Below, piece after piece: positions 43,282 through 53,538 of a stretch of DNA of 64,000 bases. Each line of letters opens with the position of its first letter. Within the stretch, counting starts at the first letter, position 1. This stretch comes from Sphingobacterium lumbrici (GTDB lineage: Bacteria; Bacteroidota; Bacteroidia; Sphingobacteriales; Sphingobacteriaceae). The translations under genes were made by a program, and so were the position numbers. Location of the stretch: NCBI RefSeq assembly GCF_006476045.1, contig NZ_SRZY01000032.1, positions 44,816-108,815 on the forward strand, given 5' to 3'. The notes below the pieces were generated by a model, which saw nothing but the letters and a program-made list of their open reading frames with translations, made no database searches and was not told where the DNA came from.

Positions 43282-43350
43282 CTATTTACGAGCTATATGT
43301 GTACATTGTGTAGCTTCTTTTATTTCCCTAATAATTTCTATTGTTTTCAT
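43282..43350 (-). CDS. Very short ORF (22 aa), possible leader peptide
   Basis: The frame reads MKTIEIIREIKEATQCTHI then ARK and a stop. It lies 61 bases ahead of the 52-aa secreted peptide gene on the same strand and overlaps no other gene. Expression is unproven; it could be a leader peptide, a micropeptide or chance. Confidence 0.25.
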   Translation of the reverse strand: MKTIEIIREIKEATQCTHIARK

Positions 43351-43440
43351 AAACGATTAATTTTTGATATTGTTTTTCTGGTTATCGATATAGTTGCCGA
43401 TAGAAGCAAAATTTTCTAAGTTTATAAAAAAAACAATTCT

Positions 43441-44181
43441 ATGCGCACTAAATCTTATTTTCTGACATTTATCCTAACGGGGTTATTTTTATGTAGCAAC
43501 GGACAGACCAAATACCAACCCCAAGACACCGAATTCTATACCCCTAAAATCAGAACCGTTAGCACCTCCGGCAATCAGGCACCGAGTGATGCGATTGTAC
43601 TTTTCGATGGCTCAGACCTTTCCTGGTGGTGCAGCGTAATCGACAGCACAAAAAAAGCCTATTGGCAAATCGAAAATGGAATTCTACAAGTGAAACCAGG
43701 AACGGGAAACATTCGTACGAAAGAGAACTTTGAAGATTTCCAACTGTATATCGAGTGGAAAAGTCCCGAGGTAATCAAGGGCGAAGGACAAGGTCGAGGA
43801 AACAGTGGTATTTTTCTACAAGGCCACTACGAAATTCAAATTTTAGACAATTATAACAACCCAACCTACGTAAACGGACAAGCAGGCTCACTCTACAAAC
43901 AGCAGCCCCCTTTGGTCACCGCCGTAAAAAAACCAGGAGAATGGCACAGTTACAACATCCTCTACACGGCACCACGCTATAACAGTGACGGGATTCGGAT
44001 TCGAAAAGGCAGCGTCACCGTAATCCATAATGATGTTGTCGTACATTACAACACAGAGATCGCCGGAACGACAGAATACATTGGAATGCCTCAGGTGGTC
44101 GTTCATGGTGCCGGCCCCATCGTTTTACAAGATCATGGAGACTTGATACAGTTTCGGAATATCTGGCTACGGAAACTATAA
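43441..44181 (+). CDS. DUF1080 (3-keto-disaccharide hydrolase) family protein
   Basis: A 246-aa exported protein (signal peptide ending near LFLCSNGQ) with a single DUF1080 domain, a concanavalin-like sandwich: AIVLFDGSDLSWWCSV, FEDFQLYIEWKSPE, GRGNSGIFLQGHYEIQILDNY and GPIVLQDHGDLIQFRNIWLRKL. DUF1080 proteins of Bacteroidota include 3-keto-glycoside hydrolases; others bind or cut glycans. It ends about 100 bases before the peptidase gene and probably acts in the periplasm or at the surface. Confidence 0.85.
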   Translation: MRTKSYFLTFILTGLFLCSNGQTKYQPQDTEFYTPKIRTVSTSGNQAPSDAIVLFDGSDLSWWCSVIDSTKKAYWQIENGILQVKPGTGNIRTKENFEDFQLYIEWKSPEVIKGEGQGRGNSGIFLQGHYEIQILDNYNNPTYVNGQAGSLYKQQPPLVTAVKKPGEWHSYNILYTAPRYNSDGIRIRKGSVTVIHNDVVVHYNTEIAGTTEYIGMPQVVVHGAGPIVLQDHGDLIQFRNIWLRKL

Positions 44182-44305
44182 AAAGCGGAATAATTCTTAA
44201 TTTTGCTCAAATTCTAAAAAAATACATGAAATATCCATTATCGCAAAATATACAAATAAAATAATCCGGATATTCTATATGGCAATTAAAAAACAGATTA
44301 TATAC

Positions 44306-46480
44306 ATGATGAATAAATTCCTTGTCTTATTTCTATTAGGCTCTACATGTGCCTACGGTCAGCGAAACTTCACGATAGATGAAACTGTTTATGGTCCGGG
44401 AAAATTTGCCCCAAAGACATTAACAGCACAGAAATGGATGTACACAGAAGATGCGTTCACACATCTTGATAGTACCTATCAAAACTTAGTTATTCGCACT
44501 GCAAAAAGCAATTGGGTACCACAGAATCTGATTACCTTAGATCAACTCCAGTCTGCTATCACTTCGGTTCTACCAAATGAAAAAATCGAATTGAAATATA
44601 TTCCGCTTAACCATTCCTGGACAGGAGACCATATATTGTCTTTTCCCGTTCAGAGCGCCCGCCACTCGTATGTAATCGATTACAATACCAAATCCCAAAA
44701 AGCTACCCTAAAAAGCAGCACCCCTTCAGGCGTATCCAATACAGAGTATGGAAATGACGGTAGTCGAATTGCATACCTCGTAGGTAACAATATCGAAATC
44801 ATAGATCCAAATGGACAAAAGATACAGGTAACAAAAGACACCATAGATGGCATTGTTAATGGTAGTGACTACACACATAGACAAGAGTTTGGTATTAATA
44901 AGGGTATGTGGTGGAGTCCTGACAACAAAAAGCTATTGTACTACCGAAAAGATGAAACAATGGTCTCCAAATATCCGCTTCCACAATGGGGCTCACGAGT
45001 AGCGTCCATAAAAGACATTCGCTATCCGATGGCCGGGATGAAAAGTGAAGAAGTAAGCCTTGTCATTTTCGATACAGATAAGCACGAATACATTACCCTG
45101 CAGACCGGAGAACCCAATGAACAATATTTGACTATCGCCACCTGGGACCCAACAGGTCAATTCATCTATGTTGGCGTATTAAATCGCGGCCAGGATCACT
45201 TAAAACTCAATCAATACAACGCCAATACCGGTGCCTTTGTAAAAACATTATTTGAAGAAAAATCTTCCACTTGGGTGGAACCTCAGCATCCGCTTACGTT
45301 TCTTCCACAAAATAACACACAGTTTCTCTATCAAACTGATAAAGACGGTTACAATCAATTATACCTCTACAATACAGACGGAACATTAATCAGACACTTG
45401 GGGCATCAAGATATTATCGTCACCGATCTAAAGGGATTTGACGCCAAAAACCAAAAAGCTTATTATATAGGGGCATCGAAGAACGGGTTGGAAAGACATC
45501 TATTTGTCGTGGAGTTGAAATCAGGTAAAACTACCCAATTGACGACATCAAATGGTATACATCAGGCGTCAGTCAGTTCGAGTGGTAACTATATTTTAGA
45601 TCAGTACAGCAATTTAAATACGCCAAATATCATTCAGATTATTCATACCAAAGATAGAAAGGAGATGCCAATTATTAAGGCTGATAATCCATTTGTCGGA
45701 AAAATAAACCTACCTCATATTGAGTTCAAGGAGTTCATCTCCCCAGATGGCAAAACCCCTTTAAATGCAAGGATAACTTATCCCCAAAATTTTGATAAGA
45801 CAAAAAAATACCCTGTCATGGTCTACCTGTACGGTGGCTCGCACGCACAATTAGTTACGGACAGGTGGCTTGGTGGTGTAGGATATTTTGACCTCTACAT
45901 GGCGCAGAATGGTTATTTAGTATTCACATTAGACAATAGAGGATCGGATGCCAGAGGAAGAGATTTTACCCGTATTACGCACCGCAACCTGGGTGGAGCC
46001 GAGATGGAAGACCAACTAAAAGGTATCGAATACCTAAAATCACTTCCTTATGTCGATACGGATAACATGGGGATATTCGGATGGAGCTACGGCGGCTATA
46101 TGGCAACTTCTTTTATGACCAAACACAATGAAACCTTTAAGGCTGCTGTCGCTGGTGGCCCGGTTATCGACTGGAAATATTATGAAGTGATGTATGGGGA
46201 GCGCTACATGGATACGCCGCAGGAAAACCCGGAGGGTTACACCAAGACATCACTATTAAATAAGGTAGATCGATTAAAGGGCAGTCTTTTAATTATCCAT
46301 GGCGCACAAGATCCTGTTGTCGTACAACAGCATAGCATGGGCTTTATTGAAAAATGTATCAAAGCAGGCAAACAAGTGGATTACTTCCTCTACCCTAGCC
46401 ATGAACACAATGTAGGAGGTAAAGACCGTATACACCTGTATGAAAAAATAGCGAAGTATTTTGATTTACATCTTAAATAG
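44306..46480 (+). CDS. Dipeptidyl peptidase IV-like serine peptidase (S9B)
   Basis: About 724 aa from the ATG at 44306, which places a signal peptide (MMNKFLVLFLLGSTCAYGQ) at the N terminus; an earlier ATG at 44279 would add nine polar residues in front of it. The N-terminal two thirds form the DPPIV beta-propeller (DPP_IV_N) and the last 250 residues the alpha/beta-hydrolase domain with GWSYGGYMATS (nucleophile Ser), IHGAQDPVV (Asp) and PSHEHNVGGKDRIHL (His). Such periplasmic enzymes remove X-Pro dipeptides. The stop codon is part of the terminator stem. Confidence 0.9.
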   Translation: MMNKFLVLFLLGSTCAYGQRNFTIDETVYGPGKFAPKTLTAQKWMYTEDAFTHLDSTYQNLVIRTAKSNWVPQNLITLDQLQSAITSVLPNEKIELKYIPLNHSWTGDHILSFPVQSARHSYVIDYNTKSQKATLKSSTPSGVSNTEYGNDGSRIAYLVGNNIEIIDPNGQKIQVTKDTIDGIVNGSDYTHRQEFGINKGMWWSPDNKKLLYYRKDETMVSKYPLPQWGSRVASIKDIRYPMAGMKSEEVSLVIFDTDKHEYITLQTGEPNEQYLTIATWDPTGQFIYVGVLNRGQDHLKLNQYNANTGAFVKTLFEEKSSTWVEPQHPLTFLPQNNTQFLYQTDKDGYNQLYLYNTDGTLIRHLGHQDIIVTDLKGFDAKNQKAYYIGASKNGLERHLFVVELKSGKTTQLTTSNGIHQASVSSSGNYILDQYSNLNTPNIIQIIHTKDRKEMPIIKADNPFVGKINLPHIEFKEFISPDGKTPLNARITYPQNFDKTKKYPVMVYLYGGSHAQLVTDRWLGGVGYFDLYMAQNGYLVFTLDNRGSDARGRDFTRITHRNLGGAEMEDQLKGIEYLKSLPYVDTDNMGIFGWSYGGYMATSFMTKHNETFKAAVAGGPVIDWKYYEVMYGERYMDTPQENPEGYTKTSLLNKVDRLKGSLLIIHGAQDPVVVQQHSMGFIEKCIKAGKQVDYFLYPSHEHNVGGKDRIHLYEKIAKYFDLHLK

Positions 46481-46511
46481 GAAAAGCGAGCTTTATTGCT
46501 CGCTTTTCCTA
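46478..46511. terminator. Bidirectional terminator between the peptidase and dsbD
   Basis: Perfect 13-bp stem AGGAAAAGCGAGC / GCTCGCTTTTCCT around TTTATT. It begins inside the stop codon of the peptidase gene and serves convergent genes. Confidence 0.85.
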
Positions 46512-46532
46512 TTCTATAACCTCAACTATTTA

Positions 46533-48224
46533 TTATTTTCGGTCTTTATACGCTTCAATACCAGATTGTAGAAAAGCAGCATATTCATCAATTTTATAAT
46601 TAGCACCACTTGAAGGCACAAGGAGCTCACCATCATTATCCACTAAGGCGTATAATGGTTGAGAATTACTTCCGAATTTGGTGATCTGAAAGTCTGTATT
46701 CTTTTTACCTACCGTGTTTATTTTCTTTCCTGACTGCGGAGACACATACTGTTCCGATTCCGGAAGCTTTAAATCATGCTCATCCACATATAATTCTACC
46801 AGAATAAATTCCTGATTAATCAAATTTCTTATTTTCTGATCAGACCACACATCTGCCTCCATCTTGCGACAATTAACACAAGTCCATCCCGTAAAATCTA
46901 TCATCAAAGGTTTGTTTTGCGCTTTGGCAGCTGCTAAAGCTTCCTCATAATCGTAGTACGGATCAAATCCTTTAATCGTTGCCCTACTATGAAAATGTGC
47001 ATAATGCATACGACCACTTGCGTCTGTGCTATGCGTACCACCTGCACTATGCACCGTTGAAATATCAAAATCCTGAGTACCTATAGGTGGCAAGAAAGCG
47101 GCTATAGACTTTAAAGGAGCTCCCCACATACCCGGTACCATATATACAACAAATGAAAAAACAATAATGGTTAGTATAGTCCGGGGAACCGACAAATAAT
47201 TTAGCGGACTATCATGTGAAAATTTGATTTTACCAATAAGGTACAATCCCATCAATCCAAAGATAACAATCCACAGTGAGAGGAACACTTCCCGATCCAA
47301 TAGCTGCCAATTGTAGGCCAAGTCAACATTAGACAAAAATTTTAAAGCCAGCGCAAGTTCCAAAAATCCTAACACGACTTTCACACTATTGAGCCATCCA
47401 CCAGACTTAGGCAACGATTTCATCATGGAAGGAAACATAGCAAATAATACGAAAGGCACGGCCAATGCTAACGAAAAACCGAACATACCAACTGCCGGAC
47501 CCAATCGTTCACCTTTGGTAGCTGCCTCTACAAGCAACGTACCGATTATCGGTCCTGTACAAGAGAATGAAACCACGGCTAGACTCGCGGACATAAAGAA
47601 CAGTCCTACTAACCCACCTTTATCCGAATTCGCATCAATTTTATTTACAAAAGAACTGGGCAACGTAATTTCAAATGCGCCCAAAAAGGATGCTGCGAAA
47701 ACAACCAGCAACAAAAAGAAAAGAAAATTGAAAATACCATTCGTAGAAAGCGCATTTAACGCATCTGCACCAAAGGCCATGGTAATCAACATTCCTAAAG
47801 CAACATAAATAACGATAATAAATACACCATATAATAAGGCCTGTGAAACAGCTCTCCCTCTGCTACCCGACTTTTTAGTAAAAAAGCTTACCGTCAACGG
47901 CACCATTGGAAAAATACAGGGCATCAAGAATGCCGCAAATCCACCGATTAATCCTGCGATAAATATCGCCCACAACGATTGTTTTTCTGCCTGCTCAACC
48001 GGTATGCTAACGGCAGCAGCACTTTCGCTTTCCTTTGGCTCTGCTATATCAGCCCCATCTGAGAAAATTATGTCGTCAGAAACATCAATCAATGCTTCCA
48101 TTTCCTGAGCACCCTGTGAAAATTCAATATCGTCAAACGAAACCAAACTATCCTCTTGTGCGAAACCTGTTCCCTGAAACAGGAAACTCATCGTTAATAA
48201 AATTTGAAAAAATATCTTCATCAT
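46533..48224 (-). CDS. dsbD: Thiol:disulfide interchange protein DsbD-like
   Basis: About 563 aa from the ATG at 48224 (signal peptide ending near GTGFAQ); the open frame runs further upstream without family likeness. After a short acidic linker come eight or so membrane segments with the redox cysteines FLMPCIFPM and SFSCTGPIIGTLL, then a periplasmic thioredoxin domain with the active site TGWTCVNCRK. It carries electrons from cytoplasmic thioredoxin to the periplasm. The N-terminal DsbD-alpha domain of the E. coli protein is absent; instead there are two similar acidic segments (SFDDIEFSQGA, SDDIIFSDGA). Confidence 0.88.
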   Translation of the reverse strand: MMKIFFQILLTMSFLFQGTGFAQEDSLVSFDDIEFSQGAQEMEALIDVSDDIIFSDGADIAEPKESESAAAVSIPVEQAEKQSLWAIFIAGLIGGFAAFLMPCIFPMVPLTVSFFTKKSGSRGRAVSQALLYGVFIIVIYVALGMLITMAFGADALNALSTNGIFNFLFFLLLVVFAASFLGAFEITLPSSFVNKIDANSDKGGLVGLFFMSASLAVVSFSCTGPIIGTLLVEAATKGERLGPAVGMFGFSLALAVPFVLFAMFPSMMKSLPKSGGWLNSVKVVLGFLELALALKFLSNVDLAYNWQLLDREVFLSLWIVIFGLMGLYLIGKIKFSHDSPLNYLSVPRTILTIIVFSFVVYMVPGMWGAPLKSIAAFLPPIGTQDFDISTVHSAGGTHSTDASGRMHYAHFHSRATIKGFDPYYDYEEALAAAKAQNKPLMIDFTGWTCVNCRKMEADVWSDQKIRNLINQEFILVELYVDEHDLKLPESEQYVSPQSGKKINTVGKKNTDFQITKFGSNSQPLYALVDNDGELLVPSSGANYKIDEYAAFLQSGIEAYKDRK

Positions 48225-48349
48225 AATATGTTTTGGATTGATTTTTTTATTTTCAAAAAAGAGGTACCGGCCATACTCCTGACCGGATACCCCTAACACA
48301 AACAACACCTAAAAGTTTTCAATTTTTAGGTTGAAACAACCGTTAAATA

Positions 48350-49417
48350 TTATCGCACACCGATCAATGGTTTTTCCAAACGACTGATTGGCAAATATTC
48401 TGTAAACGAAAGATCAGTAGATAAATACCCCGGTTTGATCGGCTCTTCACGAACGAGATCAGTACTCAAATATTTTTTGTTATCATCACAAAGTAATGTC
48501 ACGACTACCGCTTCATCACCGAGCTCTTCTTTTAGTTTAATCGCACCGATAATATTGGCTCCAGAAGAAATTCCTACAGCCAATCCTAATTCCTTAGCTA
48601 GTTTTTGAGCCATAATAATCGCATCCCCATCGCACGCTTTGATTACTTGATCCACCTCATCTAGCTTTACAATAGCCGGAATAAATTCATCTGAAATACC
48701 TTGAATACGGTGAGATCCCACTTTATATCCTGTGGTCAATGTTGGACTTTCCGCCGGTTCAAGCGGATGTATTCTAACACTCGGATTACTATTCCGAAGC
48801 TGTCTACCCACACCCATCACCGTACCACCTGTACCTACTCCTGCCACAAAAGCATCTGCTACCAATCCGACCGAAGCAAGTTGATTCACGATCTCTTTTC
48901 CTGTGGTCAACTCGTGCGCCTCCACATTGAATTCATTCTCGAACTGTCTCGGTAAAAATACGCCACCTTTTGCAGCCAACTCCTCGCTTAGCTTAATGCT
49001 TCCAAGGAAACCGCCCTCTTCTTTACTCACCAACTGTATATCGGCACCCATACTTTTTATGATATCGATACGTTCCTTACTCAACCAGTTAGGCATAATG
49101 ATTTTCACCTGATGTCCAAGCGCCTTGCCTATCGCTGAAAAAGAAATCCCCGTATTACCACTTGTTGCTTCCACAATCATATCCTTTGGATTGATCTGGC
49201 AATTCATATATGCCTTATAAAGAATATACAAGGCCATACGATCCTTTATACTTCCTGTCAGATTATAGTTTTCACACTTCACATAGATCTTTCCGGCTTT
49301 ACCCTTATAGAGGTATTGCAACTCTAACATAGGCGTATTGCCCACCAAACACCACAAGTGTTTAAATCTACTATCCAATTCAGGAGAAAGACATTTACTC
49401 ATTATTTCTTCTCTCAT
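48350..49417 (-). CDS. PLP-dependent cysteine-synthase family enzyme
   Basis: A 355-aa fold-type II PLP enzyme. Lys58 in [11 protein letters not shown] binds [22 protein letters not shown] is the substrate loop, [13 protein letters not shown] the phosphate cradle. These match cysteine synthase or cystathionine beta-synthase catalytic domains, but the C-terminal tail ([18 protein letters not shown]) is longer than in CysK. It is divergent from an Lrp/AsnC regulator, suggesting control by amino-acid status. Whether it makes cysteine or another beta-substituted alanine is open. Confidence 0.85.
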   Translation of the reverse strand: MREEIMSKCLSPELDSRFKHLWCLVGNTPMLELQYLYKGKAGKIYVKCENYNLTGSIKDRMALYILYKAYMNCQINPKDMIVEATSGNTGISFSAIGKALGHQVKIIMPNWLSKERIDIIKSMGADIQLVSKEEGGFLGSIKLSEELAAKGGVFLPRQFENEFNVEAHELTTGKEIVNQLASVGLVADAFVAGVGTGGTVMGVGRQLRNSNPSVRIHPLEPAESPTLTTGYKVGSHRIQGISDEFIPAIVKLDEVDQVIKACDGDAIIMAQKLAKELGLAVGISSGANIIGAIKLKEELGDEAVVVTLLCDDNKKYLSTDLVREEPIKPGYLSTDLSFTEYLPISRLEKPLIGVR

Positions 49418-49609
49418 TTTTATTTTTATTTTGAATCATTGACACACTCCCATCTCTACCATCATATCGTTAACAAAATTGCAGTTAAACAAGATAATAT
49501 TCAATATGAAAATCAATTTTCGATAATTTTTACGGAATAAACACAATAATTTAATAAATTATTCATAAAAAATATATAATTTAGTAGAGTACCAAGAAAA
49601 AATACACTT

Positions 49610-50068
49610 ATGCAATTAGATGATACAGACGTAAAGCTACTTCGGTTACTTCAACAAGATGCGACACTGAGCAACAAAGAGTTATCTTTCAAATTACACA
49701 AATCAATAGCCGCTATTCATGAGCGGGTAAAAAAACTTAAAGTTCAAGGTTATATAAAAAGGGTTGTAGCAATCGTAGATAGACATAAGATAGGAATTGG
49801 TCTTATTTCTTTTTCTCAGGTCTTTCTTAAAGCACATACTGCTGAAGTACTGAACGAGTTTGAACGTGATGTTGCAAAGTTCCCCGAAGTAATGGAATGC
49901 TATCAGATGGCAGGATCCTATGATTTTATGCTACGTATAGCCACGAAAGACATGGATGCATACCACATGTTCCTGCGGCATAAATTAGCAGTATTACCTC
50001 AAGTAAATACCGTACAAACCTATTTCGTACTTTCTGAAACTAAAAGTGAAACAGCGTATTCTATATAA
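49610..50068 (+). CDS. Lrp/AsnC-family transcriptional regulator
   Basis: A 152-aa regulator: N-terminal winged helix (LDDTDVKLLRLLQQDATLSNKELSFKL, then IAAIHERVKKLKVQGYIKR) and a C-terminal RAM ligand-binding domain (VMECYQMAGSYDFMLRIATKDM). Family members form octamers and sense amino acids. It is divergent from the cysteine-synthase-like gene, 192 bases apart, and likely controls it; the AT-rich spacer has short A/T inverted repeats but no clear operator. Confidence 0.92.
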   Translation: MQLDDTDVKLLRLLQQDATLSNKELSFKLHKSIAAIHERVKKLKVQGYIKRVVAIVDRHKIGIGLISFSQVFLKAHTAEVLNEFERDVAKFPEVMECYQMAGSYDFMLRIATKDMDAYHMFLRHKLAVLPQVNTVQTYFVLSETKSETAYSI

Positions 50069-50090
50069 CTAAACAGAAAAATATACCAAA

Positions 50091-50128
50091 GTTTCGCAAG
50101 TGGCTCCCGAAAGGGCCACTTGCGAAAC
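50091..50128. terminator. Strong hairpin between convergent genes
   Basis: Perfect 14-bp stem GTTTCGCAAGTGGC / GCCACTTGCGAAAC around a ten-base loop, between the Lrp gene and the large surface-protein gene. It lacks a long T run on either side, so termination efficiency is uncertain. Confidence 0.75.
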
Positions 50129-50146
50129 AACTTGTTATTTACTTAT

Positions 50147-53100
50147 TTACAAATTCGACATTCCTTCAAAAGAAACCTTCTCATCAATAAGTCCCGGAAT
50201 CACAACCTCTATGACACAAGGTTCACATTTCTTGCCCCCACATATAGGTGTAAATACGACTTTATAAATTCCCGGAGTTACAAATTGATATTGGAACGTC
50301 TTACCCATACCATTAACAATCATACCGGTCGTTCCATACACTTCCCATTGATAAGAGACGGCACAATTTTCCGGCTCGCAGATATAATCAGGAGCCAAAA
50401 AGGAATAGCTGCCCTTCTTCAACTTGACCGACTTGCCACATGCCACAACTTGTCCCGTATTGATTGTCCTCGCCTTTTGCGCGAGTTCCAGATACCCCTC
50501 AAACTGATCGTTTGGTGTACCGGACAAGAGTGTACTGACGCGTACATCATGACTCTTCCAATAACCACAGTCGCAGCTCGCAGTACAACATATAATCCGG
50601 AACCTCCGGGTCCGTACAATACAGTCACTCTTCGGATCTTTGATGACTAAGTACCATATACGATTATTATCACATGGAAAATCAGCCGGAATAGTGTATA
50701 TGAAGGTATTTGTTCCACCGACTTCCGATGCCAACACCTGATAGGTCGTATTGGTCTGTGCATCCACTAGATAGATATCTACCAACCCTGAAGGCGTAGA
50801 GCCCGACCAGGTCAACTGTATATTATCTCCCGGACAGAAAACCTCTTTGTCCGTCATCTGCGTAATAACCAAATCACAAGGTTTTACCGGATCACCGGTA
50901 TAGCAGATAGTCTTTTCACACACGTTACAGTTCACATCCTTAACACGCACTTTGAGACAGAAGGTAAAAGTCACCTCACAGCAAGATATATCCAGTACAT
51001 TAGGTCCGCTGACTTCCACTGCGACCTGTCCGTTGATTATGGAAGGATTTCCTAATCCCCAGATCAGGCTACCAGCAGGTCCATTGCCTTGCAGGGTCAA
51101 TCCACCAACCTGGGTCGTACCCGATGAGAGCATCCCAAAGATACCCATATCGATGGGTTTACAATCTTCCTGATTGTAGCTCACATGGAAGTCTAACATG
51201 GTGATATCAAGCTCTTGAATAGGTACTGCGCCACCCGATATCTGCACATAATATGTACCGTTATGCGCTATTAATTGCGCCGTAAATCCAGGAATATCAC
51301 AACATTCAAGGCTATTCACACAGGCGGCCGGCTCATCTTCACTACCATAATTGGCACTCAGCTCTACACCACTGGTACTCATAAGAGCTGTCGCAGTCAC
51401 CCCTACATTACAACAATTTCCACCTTGTATTTTACGCACAGGAATGGTGATCGTAAAAGTCTCTCCAGGCGCCAGAGCTGCCGATGGCGCAACATTAACC
51501 TGTATATTACCTGTACTGGTGCTCGGCACAGTGGCTCCTGCGGCATTCTCTACAGACACGGCTCCCGCACGCTCTACACAGGAGGGCAGCGCATCCGAAA
51601 TACTGATCGTATGCAATGGTACGCTACCGTTATTCGTCACCTCAATAATATAATTAAACATCTGGCCATTCTCGACAATATCTTGATCTGCCTGTTTTTT
51701 AACACTAAGTACACCCACTTGATCTACTGCATAATTCACTGCCGATGAGAGACTGGAGCCATTGTATGTAATATTCGCCAGATTGGTTTTCGACCCATGC
51801 ATTTGCGGTAAAATCTTCGCATCAAAATAGATTCGCAAGAAGTTGCCCATACCGATTTGACAGATCCCCGGCATATTCGTAATAGTGAATGTAGGATTTT
51901 GTAAATCGGAGGTATTGGCGGTCACCGGAAACGGAACACTGGGCTGCAAATGCCCTGCAGGGGGCATACAGCTATTGATATAGCCTGTGTTTCCATTCGT
52001 ATAATATTCATATTGTATCGATGAAGGTATGATCTGTAGATTCTGCCCCATTGCAGCCAACGCATCAGACACCACCGTACTCAGATCGCCGGCACCCGAG
52101 TTCCAGATCGTTACAACAAACTGAATGGTATTCCCAATCTGGTACAGGGGTGGGGTTAACGCGTTCGGCGGATTTATAATACATTTCCTTATCGCCGGGA
52201 TAGGCCGAGGCTCTTCCACAACGAATTGTGTATTTGCTGTTTGATTCTGTATAGCTGTATCCAATTGTGGACAATCGATACCGGGACAGGCTGTTGAAGA
52301 AGAACCACCTCCGGAACTACCGGATCCGCTACCTATTGCCTGGTAACTAACCTGTGCGGTATTGATTATCGTACTGCCCACCGGTGTCGTACTGTCTATA
52401 GTAAATGTAATCCATATATACACGGTCTGTCCCGGATTGAGCTGGGTACTACCCCCACTAAATGTATAGAATCCCGCTACATTGGTAACGGTCCATCCTC
52501 CCGGTACAGTAGGCGTACCTACCAGGGTAATACCTGGTATATTCAGATTATCGGTCACCGTGATATCCGTCCACGGAACATTCCCATTGTTAGTCAACAC
52601 AATCAGATAGCGTCCTTGGCAACCTGGTGTCAGGTTGGTGCCAGCGCCATTGTACACCTGTTTGGTAAAAGAGAGACTAGCATTAGGACTACTCATAGCA
52701 GACGAGGTCGCCGTAGCCGTACCATCCATATTACCACAACCATTTCCAAGTTGAAATTGATAATCTACATTATTGGTAATGGTCGCCCCCTCTGATACAC
52801 AATTATTCAAGTAAACATCATAGACATAACCTCCATTACCCGCTGAATGAATTGGACCAACATTAAAAAAGGCACCGGAAACAACTGGTGTAGGAGCATC
52901 CTCCGTCATAGTACCTTGAATCGAATATGTCCCCAATCCTATACCATTCGGGTTGTTATGTTGCAAATATATACGCCAATGCGATATACCACACACGAGA
53001 TTCCCGCTCACAAACACTTTCTGCACACTCCAGTAATTTGCAGCCCTGGCCTTTACCTTTACGGTACTGTTACAGATATATTCCTGCCCCCCACATTCCA

Positions 53101-53527
53101 CTTTGACCGTGACCTGAAAGCTTCCTTCCACACCATCACAGGTCACATAGCCCGGAAACTTAAAGAACAGGTTAAAATTTTGACCATCGTTACCAGCCAG
53201 CGGAGTCGTATTTTGATAGGTCTGCGGTGCTGTCATCGTAAACGGTATCGCTCCGGACACCTGAAACTGGAGATTGCTTGAGGTATTGACCGTCACTGTC
53301 TTGACACAGCTGGCCGACATCGTCCCCGGCAAGGTTATATTCAAGGGTATATTATCTCCTGTAAGGGCTTCCGCAGGGACACTGATCGTCATCACACCGT
53401 ACGAGCCTATGTTGCAGCTTGCTGTCTGAGGCGCAGTGTTCAGAACAATCTGCCCCCTACTAACAACGGATAAGACCATAAACAACAGCAATAGGCTATA
53501 GCTTTTTATTTCAATTAAAGTTTTCAT
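50147..53527 (-). CDS. Large Cys-rich secreted protein with DUF11-type repeats
   Basis: I start at the ATG at 53527 (1126 aa) because it gives the signal peptide (MKTLIEIKSYSLLLLFMVLS). The middle holds at least two DUF11-type domains (LSFTKQVYNGAGTNLTPGCQGRYLIVLTNNG..., LSVKKQADQDIVENGQMFNYIIEVTNNG...), Ig-like surface modules. Further on is a Cys cluster (DISCCEVTFTFCLKVRVKD, NCNVCEKTICY) and a PKD-like C-terminal part with more cysteine pairs. No type IX secretion tail is recognised. It follows, 11 bases downstream, a gene for a protein with the same Cys cluster, so the two products likely work together at the surface. Confidence 0.8.
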   Translation of the reverse strand: MKTLIEIKSYSLLLLFMVLSVVSRGQIVLNTAPQTASCNIGSYGVMTISVPAEALTGDNIPLNITLPGTMSASCVKTVTVNTSSNLQFQVSGAIPFTMTAPQTYQNTTPLAGNDGQNFNLFFKFPGYVTCDGVEGSFQVTVKVECGGQEYICNSTVKVKARAANYWSVQKVFVSGNLVCGISHWRIYLQHNNPNGIGLGTYSIQGTMTEDAPTPVVSGAFFNVGPIHSAGNGGYVYDVYLNNCVSEGATITNNVDYQFQLGNGCGNMDGTATATSSAMSSPNASLSFTKQVYNGAGTNLTPGCQGRYLIVLTNNGNVPWTDITVTDNLNIPGITLVGTPTVPGGWTVTNVAGFYTFSGGSTQLNPGQTVYIWITFTIDSTTPVGSTIINTAQVSYQAIGSGSGSSGGGSSSTACPGIDCPQLDTAIQNQTANTQFVVEEPRPIPAIRKCIINPPNALTPPLYQIGNTIQFVVTIWNSGAGDLSTVVSDALAAMGQNLQIIPSSIQYEYYTNGNTGYINSCMPPAGHLQPSVPFPVTANTSDLQNPTFTITNMPGICQIGMGNFLRIYFDAKILPQMHGSKTNLANITYNGSSLSSAVNYAVDQVGVLSVKKQADQDIVENGQMFNYIIEVTNNGSVPLHTISISDALPSCVERAGAVSVENAAGATVPSTSTGNIQVNVAPSAALAPGETFTITIPVRKIQGGNCCNVGVTATALMSTSGVELSANYGSEDEPAACVNSLECCDIPGFTAQLIAHNGTYYVQISGGAVPIQELDITMLDFHVSYNQEDCKPIDMGIFGMLSSGTTQVGGLTLQGNGPAGSLIWGLGNPSIINGQVAVEVSGPNVLDISCCEVTFTFCLKVRVKDVNCNVCEKTICYTGDPVKPCDLVITQMTDKEVFCPGDNIQLTWSGSTPSGLVDIYLVDAQTNTTYQVLASEVGGTNTFIYTIPADFPCDNNRIWYLVIKDPKSDCIVRTRRFRIICCTASCDCGYWKSHDVRVSTLLSGTPNDQFEGYLELAQKARTINTGQVVACGKSVKLKKGSYSFLAPDYICEPENCAVSYQWEVYGTTGMIVNGMGKTFQYQFVTPGIYKVVFTPICGGKKCEPCVIEVVIPGLIDEKVSFEGMSNL

Positions 53528-53538
53528 AATGCTATAGA

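Noticed and set aside
50120..53281. Several plus-strand ORFs of 70-180 codons opposite the large surface-protein gene
   Set aside because: All are antisense shadows of a long gene of repetitive composition, without signal peptides or known domains.
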